From positions 37,160,001 through 37,224,000 of the forward strand of contig NC_072893.1 of the NCBI RefSeq assembly GCF_027943255.1: 64,000 bases of DNA. Reading direction: 5' to 3'. Every line of letters starts with the position of its first letter. Within the stretch, counting starts at the first letter, position 1. Both the position numbers and the translations under genes were made by a program. Below the pieces are notes generated by a model. The model was given only the letters and a program-made list of their open reading frames with translations, was not told the origin of the DNA and did not search any database. Below are positions 1-11,353 of this stretch, piece after piece. Source of the DNA: Anastrepha obliqua (Eukaryota; Arthropoda; Insecta; Diptera; Tephritidae).

Positions 1-712
1 ACAAAACAACAAAAGTGCATGCTGATTAATTAAAACACAAAACATAATAACTATAAATTAAAATAAACGAAAGCAAAACAAAGAGTGAAATGAAAAAAAT
101 AAAACAAATCCTCAGAGTGGACAAACAATAGATAAAATGAATAAAAAGGCGTACCTCAGTTTATCCATCATAAGCAAGCTTCGTGTTAAAAAGACTTGTG
201 ATCAGGGTTTGCATTGATTACTTTGCACACAAAAATCCGCATACAAAATGCGTCTAAATAATAAAACAAAAATAAACAGTGCCCAAATAGCAGCTACGGT
301 AGTAGTAGCAGAACAGCAGAAGCAAAAAAAGTAGCGGTAGTTGGAGTACACAGGAATAATTTAGCAAGCAGCGCTGCGGCCGATTCCAAATTTTCTGCTA
401 CTACTTCAACTACAGAGAGTACTGAAAAATTTGTTTGACTAGTACTCTGAGCTACTAGCAGTAGCGAAACGTAGCTTGGAGCGAAGTAAAACAATTAATC
501 GCACGTTTTGCGCTACCTGCTCCACTACTCATCTATTCAAGTTCACAGTAGTAGCGAGAGGAAAAATGAAAACTAGGAAGTAGCTGAGCAATTTTAATAT
601 TTGCTTGTGATACTCGCACAGTGATAAATACGCCCGTCGAAAAACACCTCACAATTGTTCTTATTACAAATTTTACTTTTGTATTTTATTCAATAGGTTA
701 CCGATTATTTTA
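1..712. other. AT-rich non-coding stretch
   Basis: No convincing gene is seen. The sequence is A-rich with scattered AGTAGTAGC-type trinucleotide motifs (about 295-560), which resemble low-complexity host intergenic or intronic DNA. Short open frames here have no recognisable domain. Confidence 0.5.
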
Positions 713-767
713 TTAATAGATTAACGAGACCCTATGCTCACGAGTGGAGTCAACGAGAAAAAAAAAA
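713..767 (+). repeat. RTE-like LINE 3' tail remnant
   Basis: This short piece contains AGATTAACGA followed by GACCCTATGCTCACGAG and an A-rich end. It matches the longer copy at about 42600-42680, which has the same order (AGATTAACGA, then GAGGCCCTATGCTC, then GAGTGAAC and an A-run). The shared A-tailed ends suggest the 3' untranslated end of one LINE family. About 25 bases present in the other copy are missing here. The family assignment is inference. Confidence 0.45.
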
Positions 768-779
768 TTATTCAACTAA

Positions 780-1245
780 TCTCTAATAAAAATTTAGTTC
801 ATTCTGTCCACCAAATTCTATTCTCTAGTACGAAATTCAGAAAATTTCTTTAAAATTTCATGAAAATATAAAACTTTTTATTCAGAATTTTCATAAAAAT
901 TTTGAGTACGCAGTTTCTTGGCCAATTAACTTTTTAAAGGGATGGTTTGAAGTGCTTTGAAAATCGCGTTGATTTCTAAAAATTTTTTTCATTGCTGGTA
1001 TTTTCTTACACATAAAAAACATTTTTTATATAGAGGAAAAGGTTAATACCATAGCAAAAAAAAAAAGTCAAAATAAATGCGAAGTTTGAGACAGCCGAAA
1101 ATTTCACTTCGTTACACTAAAATTGCAACTCAAAAGTTTTCTAAAGATGCTGAGTAAAAAATTGAAAATTTGGATGAAAATTTAATGAACTTTTTTGAAT
1201 TTCGTACAAATTTAGAAACTCTGAATTGAAAATTTATTAAAATTA
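780..1245 (+). repeat. dispersed AT-rich repeat, copy 1
   Basis: The part near 945-1000 (GGTTTGAAGTGCTTTG, then GCGTTGATTT, then a T-run) matches in order the reverse complement of about 17876-17945. Two unlinked copies of the same arrangement argue for an interspersed repeat. No terminal repeats or coding capacity are visible. Its class is unknown. Confidence 0.35.
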
Positions 1246-1878
1246 AATGACGACGGCCAAGCGGCAATGAAAGCCCTGGGCTTTATGATGGTGTACTCGA
1301 AACTGTCTGGGGAATGCCTGACTTCACTTTTGCTCGCATCTGAATTCTTTGAGAAAAGGATCTTCTGGGTACCTGGTCATAGCGACATTGCCGGTTACCG
1401 CGAGGCGGATGAGCTCACTAGACAGAGGCCTGCGACGAAGTTTCCTGCGAAATGAGAGGATTGGGATCCCGTTGACTACCTGCGGTCCGCTCCTGGAAAA
1501 ATGGGCTTAATGTGAAGCCAGTGAGCACTGGGTTAGTGCTCAGACGTGCAAAGTTGCGACGTCCTTCTGGTCACGAGTAGAACGGGTACGCTAGAGGGAA
1601 CTTCTGGGGCTAACAAAGCCGCAGCTCTCAAATGTACTAGATGCTCTTACCGGGCATTATCCGTTAGGTGCTGATGCGGGAAGACTTGGGATTGTCTCAT
1701 GTATTTTTTTACAGTAGCTGTTTGGAGGATGAGATGGAATCAACTCAACACCTTCTCCTCAGCTGCCCTACTCTCGTCGAGCTAAGATTCAGATATCTCG
1801 GCTTATTTCACAATTGACCAATTTGATTCTTTGTCGAAGTACGCCCTGGTTTGGGCATCCATTTATCCTAACCAAACC
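1246..1878 (+). pseudogene. LINE RNase H and C-terminal remnant
   Basis: This is the 3' part of a non-LTR retrotransposon ORF2 of the RNase H-bearing group (I/R1/LOA-like). One frame reads QAAMKALG, then IFWVPGHSDIAGYREADEL, the typical last RNase H motif (WVPGH...ADEL). A second frame then gives NVLDALTGHYPLGADAGRLG and TQHLLLSCPTLVELR, which resemble the Cys/His-like C-terminal region of such elements. Stops and frameshifts break it at 1453 and later. It would have degraded the RNA strand of the cDNA hybrid. A CCTAACCAAACCTAA motif near 1868 may be a decayed 3' tail. It is dead and 5'-truncated. Confidence 0.75.
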
Positions 1879-3425
1879 TAAATGTCAAAATTTATAACCC
1901 CAAGAAGTTTTTCTGACGGTTGTATGTTGATGTATGTAGTTTAATCTAATATACAACAAATTAAGGACAAAACAAAGAAAAAAAGAAAAAATTATAATAA
2001 TAAAAGCAGTTCCTCGAATGACAGTATCATAAAGTATACGCACCGCAAAGTTTGTATAAATTCGCCAAAAACAAGTGAAAAATTAGCAAGTTAATACTTG
2101 CTAGCTGTCAACCGCCCACTGCAATAGAGAATAACAACAACAGTTAATCTCGGTCACTATACAACCACATTTCTGCAGCTGCTTGTTAAATTTGCAAATC
2201 TGTATTCGTTTAGTTTTATTTTTAATTTTTTATTTATTTTTTCAGTTTTTGCTTTGGCGGCACTTTTATTATGGCATTATTTTTTATTTGTTTTAGTATT
2301 GTAGTTTAAAGCGCGTCTTCGCTGCAAATCTTTCACAATTCTACACACTCGAGCACACACCTGCCTTCGGCTATCGCACGTCATTCTGACTAGACGCAAA
2401 TCAAGTTTGAGTGACTTGCTTGCTTGCGATGCACATAAAAGCGTGGGAAAATCGTTTTTATAGAAGCACATACATACATGCAACCATACATATGCATATA
2501 TGTATAATCAATTAAGGAATATGCAAAATAAGCTTGAATAGCTAAGTTAAAATGATCGCATGGACAACTAAATAAAGAAGCAGGAGTTTCCATTGAGTGT
2601 AATGAATATTAATGGTATTGTGATGGGAGTGGTTGGTCAGACACACACACACACATGCATGCATATATATTTTAAGATCAAAATGTATTTATTTATATTA
2701 TCGAAAGTTGTTATGTTGACTGAAGAAATCTTAGCCCGAAATGATTTTGCAAAAAATTGGCTTTATTTTTCGTTGACTGCAACTGAGAAATGACTGTCCG
2801 ATATGAAAATATTTAGGTAAAGCTAGTGCAAGTCATATCGATGTGAATTGCGATATTTTGTAATAAAAGAGTTGCTAACAAAGTTTCTCTTCTACACTCA
2901 GCTTCACGTCTGAGTATACGAGGGTCGGCACTGCTGGCGCGTATCGAGGTTATTTTTTTTTATGGTAGTAGCATCTCTTGGAAGAACACACACCAAATTT
3001 TAGCCTGCGCAGTATATTTCATTGTGTTTGGCTTTTGTTTGAATCGAGAAAGTTGAGGGCTTTTCCTTTTCCATTACGACAACGTACCAGCTCACGCCCC
3101 AGCGGTTGTGGTCGCAAAATTAACGAAAGTAAGGTTCCAAGTCGTTTCACATCCTTTTTATGCTCCAAGCTTGGCCACCTCTTGGACTGCTACCTGAAGA
3201 AATGGTTGGCGGTAAAAAGATGTTATCCAAACGAGAAGGTGATTGTAGAAACGAATGGTTATTTTTCAGACTTGGACAAGTTTTATTATTCGAAAGGGAT
3301 CAACAAACATTGGGCGAAGTGTATAAGCCTACTGAAGACGCTGTCGAAAAAGTTTATTCCAAACAATGAAGCAGTTTTCTGTTTTTTTTTTTGCACGTAC
3401 TTTCCAAACGGCCCTCCTATATATA
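1879..3425. other. non-coding, with a CA/TA microsatellite
   Basis: A short (AC)n run lies at about 2639-2655, followed by ATGCATGCATATATAT. The 166-codon open frame at 2978-3478 has no recognisable domain, and its C-terminal end runs into the adjacent MITE, so I do not call it a gene. Confidence 0.4.
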
Positions 3426-3573
3426 CAAGGGGGCGCAAAATTAATCATCCAATTTGGTTTTTGATTAAATTTTATTAAATAAAAATAAATGAGGATGCGT
3501 TGCCTGGCTTGTCTGTTTGCATGCTGCAGTTGTCTAAATCGTCCGATGGGATGATTAATTTTGTGCCATCTTG
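3426..3573. mobile_element. short MITE, TIR CAAGGTGGCGCAAAATTAAT
   Basis: The left end reads CAAGGGGGCGCAAAATTAAT after TA. The right end is the inverted form (ATTAATTTTGTGCCATCTTG). Two more copies with the same ends lie at 21890-22108 and 39757-39991, and all share an internal CTTGTCTGTTTG-like and CTGCAGTTGT-like core. TA at the left boundary and inverted ends suggest a Tc1/mariner-type non-autonomous element. This is the shortest copy (148 bp), probably internally deleted. No transposase for it is in the window. Confidence 0.7.
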
Positions 3574-3719
3574 CAAATAGCGAAAATCAGGCCAAAATAA
3601 TTATCAAGCGAAGCGCTGGCTCAGGTACTCCTATGCAAATCGATCGAAGCGTCGGCTGTATACATTAGTAAGCAGATCGACGGTTTTTTCCGCTGGTTTA
3701 CTGTACGTTTTTGAATACC

Positions 3720-5110
3720 ATATTACACGAAAAGTTATGGGAGTCGCACCCAGTCTCAGGTTTTAAATGGAAAAATAAAAAAAATTGAGGGGGGTGTTTT
3801 TTTTAAAATGGCAAGAAAATATTTCCAACAAATTATTAATAATAAAATTGAAATTAAAAAAAAACGTCTTATTTTTAAAAACGTATTTTATCCTAAAAAG
3901 TTAAAAACAGTTATACAAATGTCAAAAAGTACCGAAGATATTTCACGTTAAATGAAGTTATGGGAATCGCACTCAGTCTTAACTTCTAATGACAAAAAAA
4001 AATCTGCTGGGGAGAGTTTTTCAAAACCGACAAAAAAAATTTTTTTGAACAAATTAAAAAAAAACTTGTTTAATTTTTGTTTAAAATTTTTGTTTCAAAA
4101 ACAATTTTTTTTTTAAAGTGTATTTTCCACTAAAACACTACAAAAATTTATAAACATGTCAAAAGGTTCCCAAGATATTTCACTTGAAAAACTCTATACA
4201 AAAATTTTGAACTTAAATATTACACGAAAATTTATGGAAATCGCACTCAATCTTAGCTTTTAATGACAAATAAAAAAACACAAATCTGCTGGGGAGGGTT
4301 TTTCAAAAACCACAAAATTTTTTTTTTTTCAAAAAATAAAAAAAAAGAAATTTAAATTTTTGTTTCAAAAAATTTTTTTTTTTTTCAAAGTGTTTTTTCT
4401 ACTAAAACACTACAAAAAGTTATAAAAATGTCAAAAGGTTCCCAAGATATTTCACGTAAAAAACTCTATACAAAAATTTTCAACTTAAATATTACACGAA
4501 AAGTTATGGCAATCGCACTCAACCTTAGGTTTGAATGACAAAAACAAACAAAAATCTGTTGGGGAGGGTTTTTCAAAAACGACAAAAATTTTTTTTCAAA
4601 AAATTTCAAATTGTAAAAAAAATTTTAATAAAAAATTTATAAAAAAATTAAAATTTTTTTTTTTTAAATGTATTTCATCCTAAAAAATTAAAAAAAGTTA
4701 AAAAAATGTCAAAAATTAGAGAAGTTATTTCGCGTTAGATAACTCTATAGAAAATTTTTCAACTTAAATATTGTCTGAAAATTTATGGGAATCGTACCCA
4801 GTGTCAGCCGGTGTTTTTCAAAAATGATAAAAAAAAATGTATACAAATTTTTAATAAAAAATTTAAAATTTTTTCCGAAAATTGTTTTTTTTTTAAAGTG
4901 TATGTTATGCTAAAAACTAAAAAAAATTATAAAAATGTCAAAAAGTGCCGAAATTATTTCCCGTTGCAAAACTCTATACAAAAATTTTCAGAATTGAATA
5001 AATTTGAAAATTATGCATTTTTTTCAAGATTGTTTTATTTAGTTTATTTTTGATTACACTCAAGCCTGCAAATAAGCAAATTTTCTGAAAAATTTACCAC
5101 AATGACGAAA
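3720..5110. repeat. ~230-280-bp diverged tandem repeat array 1
   Basis: A motif beginning ATTACACGAAAAGTTATGG, followed by a G-A-A-T-C-G-C-A-C-like stretch, recurs near 3722, 3956, 4218, 4490 and 4770, giving a period of about 234-280 bp. A second shared stretch (GTCAAAAAGTACCGAAGATA, then TTTCACGTT, then ACTCTATACAAAAATTTTCA) lies between these motifs. The spacers are A- or T-homopolymer-rich, which explains the unit-length drift. The final segment at about 5060 (AAGCCTGCAAATAAGC) also ends the array near 24750. No coding function is seen. Confidence 0.75.
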
Positions 5111-6844
5111 ATACTTGGATTTGTCATCGCTTATATTTTTCTGTATTTTAGCATAGAACTAGTCTGACCTTAACTCCCAAATGTCGAACAGACGAGTGCA
5201 AATCTTCACTTATAAAAATCTAGACAAATTAGTTATAATACCATGAGTTATGTAATTAATTTCGAAGAATAAGCATTATTTTAAAATCCGCTTAGAAATC
5301 CCAAAGAAGAAACAAAAAAAAAAAAATATTTGGAAGCCAATGGGCACGAATAATGGAGGAAATAGCAAACAAATAGCAACAAAAAAAGTATTCAGTTTAA
5401 AAGCAGCAATCTTACTGACAGCAACAAATGTGGCGGAAAAAATACAAAGAAAAAAAATCCCACAAATACATACGCAAATAACAAGAATTAGTGCGCATTA
5501 GATGAGTTGTGCGAAAAATACTTAAGTTTTTAAGTTTCCTATTATTTTTTCACATTTCTATATGCGAATGTATTTAGACCGCTTTGTCAACGTTGCCGAA
5601 TGCAATAACAAATAAAAATACAATAAACAACAGGGTCGTAAATTTATTTAGTTGCTTGTAAGTATACAAATTTATTTTCCTGGCAATTTACTTTTGCAAC
5701 ACAATGTGCGTCATTCCTCTTCAGTCAAAAAGGTGCGTTTTCACAATTGCAACATCTGTGGCTGCACATGAGCTCCACATACACGATATGTGTACGCTTC
5801 TCAGAACACATGTTCGACTCTCTAAATGCTTGCAACAGCAATGAGCAAATAAAAAATGCACACAAATGGCAATTACCGCTAACAACATTGCGACTGCGCA
5901 GCTAGAGAATAACAATCGTCCAGCCGCACTAGCCGGCAGTTAAATATTGAAAAATTCACGTACATAACTACATCTCTTATACTATTTACAACAAAATTAA
6001 ATGACCCAACAAATTCATTTCTTTTTTTTTTGTTTTGTTTTGCGAAAAAATATCGTTTTCTATTTCATTTTGAAGTGGTAAAACCGATTGACGCACCTCG
6101 AATGCATGAACGTACGAGGTGTGGCTACTAAATAAAATGTTTATACCTAACTGCTTATTGTCACCTGAAATATGAGTACTAGGTGCGCAAATAGGTTACC
6201 GGGTTTCTTTTTTATTAAAAAGAGCGAAAGATACTTCCAAAGGAATAAACAAACGTTTTTTTTTTTCAAAGTATCGTTTCTCCCTATCGACAGAAACGCT
6301 TCGAAGCACCTTCCGAGGCAAACCATTTTCCTAATTCTTGCAATTTGGTCAGCCAGACCGCTTTTGAATCGCTTAACCCTTTTGAATCATTTGACAGAAT
6401 AAACCGCGAACAAAAACTCTCTTATCACCAGGAACCTAATAATCCGTAATAAATTATTTTTTTGTTAAAGTTTGAGAAAAATAAATAATTTGGTAATCCT
6501 GTAAAATTCTTTTTCATTAGAACAAACCGTAAACATCCTGCATACTGAAGGTATTTTAAGTGCATCTCTCCTAGTTTTCGATGGCCCAATGCACAGTAGA
6601 CCTTATAAAGTAATCAAGGTGCTTCAGCTGTATTTTTTCCCCCAAAAAGTAATAGTTAAGCTGAACTTACAGAAAATGCCGTTTATTTGACACAAAACTG
6701 GGAATGATGGGAGTTTAAAGAAAATCGGTTTTGAGAAATACACTCCCTATAAAGGAAACACACTCCAAACAACTATACGCCAAATCCGGACCCTTAAACC
6801 GTCACCTAATATATTCACTAAGATGGTTCAACCACTAACTTTTT
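5111..6844. other. non-coding, no gene recognised
   Basis: AT-rich DNA with short open frames that lack domains. A TACGAGGTGTGGCTACTAAA stretch near 6114 resembles the end of a mariner-type element, but I found no partner end or transposase nearby. Confidence 0.4.
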
Positions 6845-7305
6845 TTCTTGATACCTAAGCGCCGACTACGACCCCTGCTCTCTCTTGCAAGTTCTTGTCC
6901 TGTGCCATTATCGGGATGCTGCCTGGTGGTTTTCTAAGCATATGCCCTATCCATCGCCACTTTCTGCTTTTGATTTGCCATTGGATGGGTTCCCCATTCG
7001 TTGACTTTCACAGCGCGTCGTTGCTAATTGAGTTCGGTTAGAATATGCTATGAATATGATGCGGAAGCATTTGTTGACGAAAGATTGTAGCCCCTGTGTG
7101 ATGGTGTTAGAGATCCGTCATGTTTCACTTCACAAATGAGCTGAATATTACCAGTCTAGAGCGCTTGGAGATTTGCGAACTCGCCCATACTGTACGCATT
7201 TGCCCGAATGCCGCCCTTCCTTTGTTTAGCCTGCAGTTAACAACTTCATCCGCCGTCTGCTGTGATAAAGCAGCCGAGGTAGCAGAAACTTTCGACAAAT
7301 TGCAC
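6845..7305 (-). pseudogene. RTE-like LINE ORF2 C-terminal remnant
   Basis: Read on the minus strand from about 7305, broken frames give VESFCYLGCFITADGG, then RANAYSMGEFANLQAL, LQSFVNKCFRIIF-like, VNEWGTHPMANQK and WRWIGHMLRKPPGSIP. This order (YLG..IT.DGG, later W.WIGH.LRKP) is typical of the region after the reverse transcriptase in RTE-like LINEs. Several frameshifts and stops are present and upstream RT motifs are missing, so it is a 5'-truncated dead copy. The clade is inferred from motif memory. Confidence 0.6.
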
Positions 7306-7735
7306 TGGGAAAGTTATTACAATGAAGACATTTTGTTTTTACTTTGAACATTTCTTTTTTTTAATTTTGGAGAGTTCCAGGGTAACCATAAGAAGTACTA
7401 TAGTTAATTTTTTTATAGAACACACAATTTTTTTGAGTGAAATTAGGATTACAGCTTCTCTGCAATGCAGAGTTCATCTTAGCAAGCGATTGTTCAAAAC
7501 CTGAGATGATTTAGTTGGCTAAAAGAAGACAAAGAACCGGCATATTGTCCTGGTCGAAGGGCCATGACATGCTCTTCCGAATGAGTACTGCTTCATGTTA
7601 AACACTTGGAGTAGCCGCTGGAGTTTGAGGCAAACTTAACCGGGCCTACCAACCGAATGAGATTTTATTCTATTCCCATATCAATTGGTCTGGGAATGTT
7701 TTAAAATTCTCGAAACTCTAGCTTCAAGAAACTTC
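7306..7735. other. unassigned stretch between LINE remnants
   Basis: No gene or repeat could be supported here. Open frames at 7120-7347 and 7322-7504 overlap LINE debris or low-complexity sequence. Confidence 0.35.
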
Positions 7736-8041
7736 GTTACTCTGATGCGGGTTCCGGGTTATGAGGGGCACGAGTGAAATGAAATTCTGAGCACTTTAGC
7801 AAAAAAGGGTTCAAAAACTCCCTTCGTTGGTCCTGAACCTTTTTGCGGAGTAAATAGCAGCTTCAAAATTGCCTCTCTACGTGAGCAGGAACGACGAGGT
7901 CTACTCAAGTACTGTAGAGCACAAATCGGCATGACACACAGAAACATTGATCTATAACGTAGAGGCAATCCCGAACCTCAGCAGAAAGGACGTAAAACTT
8001 TACACTGAACTACTAACAGGAAATTGTAAACTTAGAAAAAA
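7736..8041 (+). pseudogene. LINE RNase H tail remnant
   Basis: One plus-strand frame, with a single TGA, reads MRVPGYEGHE, then LAKKGSKTPFVGPEPFCGVN and REQERRGLLKYCRAQIG. After a frameshift it gives LSRKDVKLYTELLTGNCKLR. The VPG(H/Y).G.E.....LA..GS and VGPEPFCG motifs mark the end of the RNase H domain of an I/R1/LOA-type LINE. The last stretch resembles the segment before the C-terminal Cys/His motif. Catalytic residues upstream are absent. It is a truncated dead copy. Confidence 0.65.
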
Positions 8042-9112
8042 TTGGTGTGGTAGAAAATGATTCTTGTACACTCTGTTGTTGAGAGACACCCAATAGAGTT
8101 ACTTAGGAAAAGGATCATAATATAAATATAAATAAAAACTATAGTAAAATAGCACAAGCAGAAAAATAATAATATTTTGTTCATCTGTATTATAACTGGC
8201 TCAACTACATGCAAGCCGTACTAAAGTCGAATCTCTTCAAAAATAAATGTAAAGCCCCACTAATCATTTTCATGACACCCATCTATACACAATACGTGTG
8301 TGCACGCATGCACATACATAGTCATTTCATTTTATTACTTTAATGTTGCAATCTGTGGCTTGCAGCAAATTTCCCACGGCGTTCAAGCAGTAAAACTAAA
8401 AATATCCACAAAACATGAATCCCAAAAATTAGCAACAATCAAAAGTAAACGAGCGGAGTTTATTTTTAAACTCACTTCGCCTAAGCAGCTGTCAAAGTGT
8501 TTAAGTACTTAAAGTTTGCACGTAAGTAATTTCGTTGGTCGATTTGTAAACTTGCGTACATGACTTCGAATTACTGATGATGACGTTTAACATGGAAAAG
8601 CATAAACTTGCTTCAAGCCGTGCAACATATAAAATTATACACATTTAATGCATACACACAAACACACCTCCTAGGGTGGGTTTATTTATATGAATATTTA
8701 AAAATTTTAAGAATTATTATTATTTGATTAAAATATAAAATTCATTTTAGTAAAATTTTTTGCCAGTAGGGGGCATTCATAAAATATATTTTTTCTCTAA
8801 TAAGATTAGTCTAATCTAAGAAAAATAACTGCTATCTGGTTATTCATGCACAATTTTTGGAAAAGGTTAAATCATATCAGCTTGGGGAATCGAGGTTTAT
8901 AGTATGTACAAGCGAAATGTTGGTCTCTTAAATTATTGTCTATAGAAGTCTAATAAAAGGTTTCACAACTATTTTAGAGCCATTGGCGTTTTATTCTATA
9001 AATAGATACAAAATGTAAACTCGCGTCCGCATAGGAATTAAAAACCAACCACAGCAAACTCAACACTTAAGTTAGGGATATATATTTATTCCGCGCCTAG
9101 AAGTTATGGTCT
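8042..9112. other. non-coding, no gene recognised
   Basis: AT-rich sequence with microsatellite-like CATACACACAAACACACC near 8650 and a small palindrome AGATTAGTCTAATCT near 8803. Nothing coding can be supported. Confidence 0.4.
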
Positions 9113-9670
9113 GGACTACGTGGCGAATGCGGTATAAACCACCTTCGTCTTCTTCTTCTTGACTGGCGCGATAACCGATTGCGTGATTTTCTGTCTCGTG
9201 CTAACCAGCGACAGCTTGACAAGTGAAGTTAAGTCCTTCATCATTTGATCTTTCCAACGCAGCGGAGGCTTTCCTCTTCCTCTGCTACCACCAAATGGCA
9301 TCGCGTTGAATACTTTCAGAGCTGGAGCGTTTGTTTCCATTCAGGCGACATGACGAGTCCAACGAAGTCGCTGGATCTTTATTTGCTATGCTAAAGCTAT
9401 GTCTTCGTAAAGCTCATACAGCTCAGTGCTCCATCCCCTACGCTACTCGCCGTCACCAACGTGCAAAGGTCCAAAAAACTTCCGCAGAATTTTTCTTTCG
9501 AACGCTCCAAAGAACGTCCAATAGGATGTTATCAGCATCTAAGCTTCTGCGCCATACAATAGGACGGGCATGGTGAGATCATTATAAAGAGCGAGTTTTG
9601 TTCGTCGAAAGAAGACTTTACTACTCAATTGCCTACTTAGTTCAAAGTACACTTGTTGGCAATAGATATT
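9113..9670 (-). pseudogene. RTE-like LINE C-terminal remnant
   Basis: On the minus strand, broken frames give FELSRQLSSKVFFRRTKLAL, PVLLYGAEA, ERKILRKFFGPLHVGDGE, TELYELYEDI, then METNAPALKVFNAMP, GGSRGRGKPPLRWKDQM and KDLTSLV. This matches, motif by motif, the plus-strand copy at 36150-36735, so both belong to one family. It is the C-terminal end of a LINE ORF2, after the RT palm. Frameshifts near 9330 and 9400 and stops show that it is dead. Confidence 0.7.
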
Positions 9671-10339
9671 CAAAAAACTTTGTATTCATCTATTCCAGCC
9701 ATTTCTGGTCGAGTTAGCCTGCTTCAATTTGGCTAGAATTGCTTCCAGTAGAGATCCAAGGAGAGTGTTTGGTCCGATGGGAGCATCCCAAAGCGGATGA
9801 TTCCCTTCCAATCCTACCAAGCACACAGAAAAACCTTCTTAGTCGTTAATACGAGTTTGCCAACCGTTTGAGCCAGATCACTGCCATTTGACTCTGATCT
9901 CTTGCAGCTATTGTTCTTGTATGTGATCCAATTTTCTGTATCAGTTGCCTCTGCTTTGGAAATGGGTCGATTTTTAGCGTTTGAGCGAAGAATCGCAAGT
10001 GTCAACTCGGTCCAAAGAGGTGCGATTGCGTAAATTCGTCTGGCACTGCATAAAGCTGCCTCTTAAGACCAGCCTTAAGCTAATGGTTTCAAAAGATTTT
10101 CGACTAATCTTTACCTATCTATACATAAGAAAATTATTAGGTCAATTGATTTTTTTTATTTTTTGTATTTATTATTTTATTAATTAAGTCCTCAAGTCAA
10201 TAGATGCCGCCAGCAGTGTATGCTATTCGATTCTAGCATAACTTAAACACCATAAACCAAGCTTAGACCTATGGTAAACAAACTGCTTCGACACATTAGT
10301 GATTTTGGTTTGGTATCAGATACTTTTGGTTTTGTGAAA

Positions 10340-11353
10340 ATGTCTGACTTTGTGCCGAATAATCGGCATTTGCGGGAAGTGTTGATTTTCCTCTTTCATT
10401 CGAAAAAAAACGGCGGCTGAACAGCTTGAGAGCTACAAAAAACTTATGGAGATGCTGTTTTAAGTGAAACAACGTGCCGAGATTGGTTCCGTTGCTTCAA
10501 AGACGGTGATTTTAAAGTTGACGACCGTCCGCGTGAACGAAGGCCGAAAACTTTCGAAGACGCTGAATTGGAGGCATTGCTCAATGAGGATCGTGTCAAA
10601 CGAGGAGTTTGCTTCAGTATTAGGCGTTACCCGCCAATCCATTTTCAAGCGATTGTATGCTTTGGGAATGATTCTGAAACAGGGGCCTTGGGTTCCTTAT
10701 GAGTTAAAACCAAGGGATGTTGAACGTCGTTTTTTCGCCTTTGAACAACTGCCAATGCTCAAGCGGCAAAAAAGGAAGGGTTTTCTTCATCGCATCGTGA
10801 CGGGTGATGAAAAATGGATTCATTGCAGCAATCCAAAGAAAAGAAAGTCATGGTGAGTGCCCGGTCATGCTTCTACGTCGTCGCCTCTCCCGAATAGTCA
10901 CACTGCAAAGGTTACGCTATATATTTGGTGGGGCTAAATTGGTGTTATTTATTATAACTGTTAAAATCTAGCGAAACCATCAGTGGGGATCGGTATCGAC
11001 CTCAATTGATGCGATTGAGCCGAGCACTGTGCGACAAGCGGCCGCAATACGCGGAGAGGCTGGAAAAAGTGATTATGCAGCATGACAACCCTCGGCCTCA
11101 CGGTGCCAAACTCGTTAAAACCTACCTGGAAACACTGAAATGGGAAATCCCACCCCACACGCCATATTCTCCAGATATTGCGCCTTCCGATTATCATCTG
11201 TTCCGGTCGATGGGATATGGTCTAGCTGACCAGCAGTTCCATTCATATGAAGACATCAAAAAATGGCTTGATCCGTGGATAGCCTCAAAAGATGAAAAGT
11301 TTTACCGCAACGGTATACGAGATCTACCAGAAAGATGGGAAAAAGTACCATAG
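10340..11353 (+). pseudogene. mariner transposase pseudogene (DD34D)
   Basis: This is a mariner transposase, the cut-and-paste enzyme that works at TA sites. The ATG at 10340 starts MSDFVPNNRHLREVLI, the usual mariner N-terminus, and an early stop follows. Later frames give the WVPYELKPRDVERRFF linker-like motif, VTGDEKWIH (first catalytic Asp), QHDNPRPHGAKLVKTYLETL (second Asp) and YSPDIAPSDYHLF (third Asp, 34 residues after the second). It ends with LPERWEKVP. All three Asp codons survive, but several frameshifts and stops (for example TGA after RKSW at 10853) kill it. It resembles the copy at 31273-32307. Paired terminal repeats were not identified with confidence. Confidence 0.9.

Noticed and set aside
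2978..3478. 166-codon open frame on the plus strand
   Set aside because: No domain, low-complexity ends, and its C-terminal part runs into the MITE at 3426-3573.
6100..6170. TACGAGGTGTGG as a mariner-type end
   Set aside because: No partner end or transposase pieces next to it.
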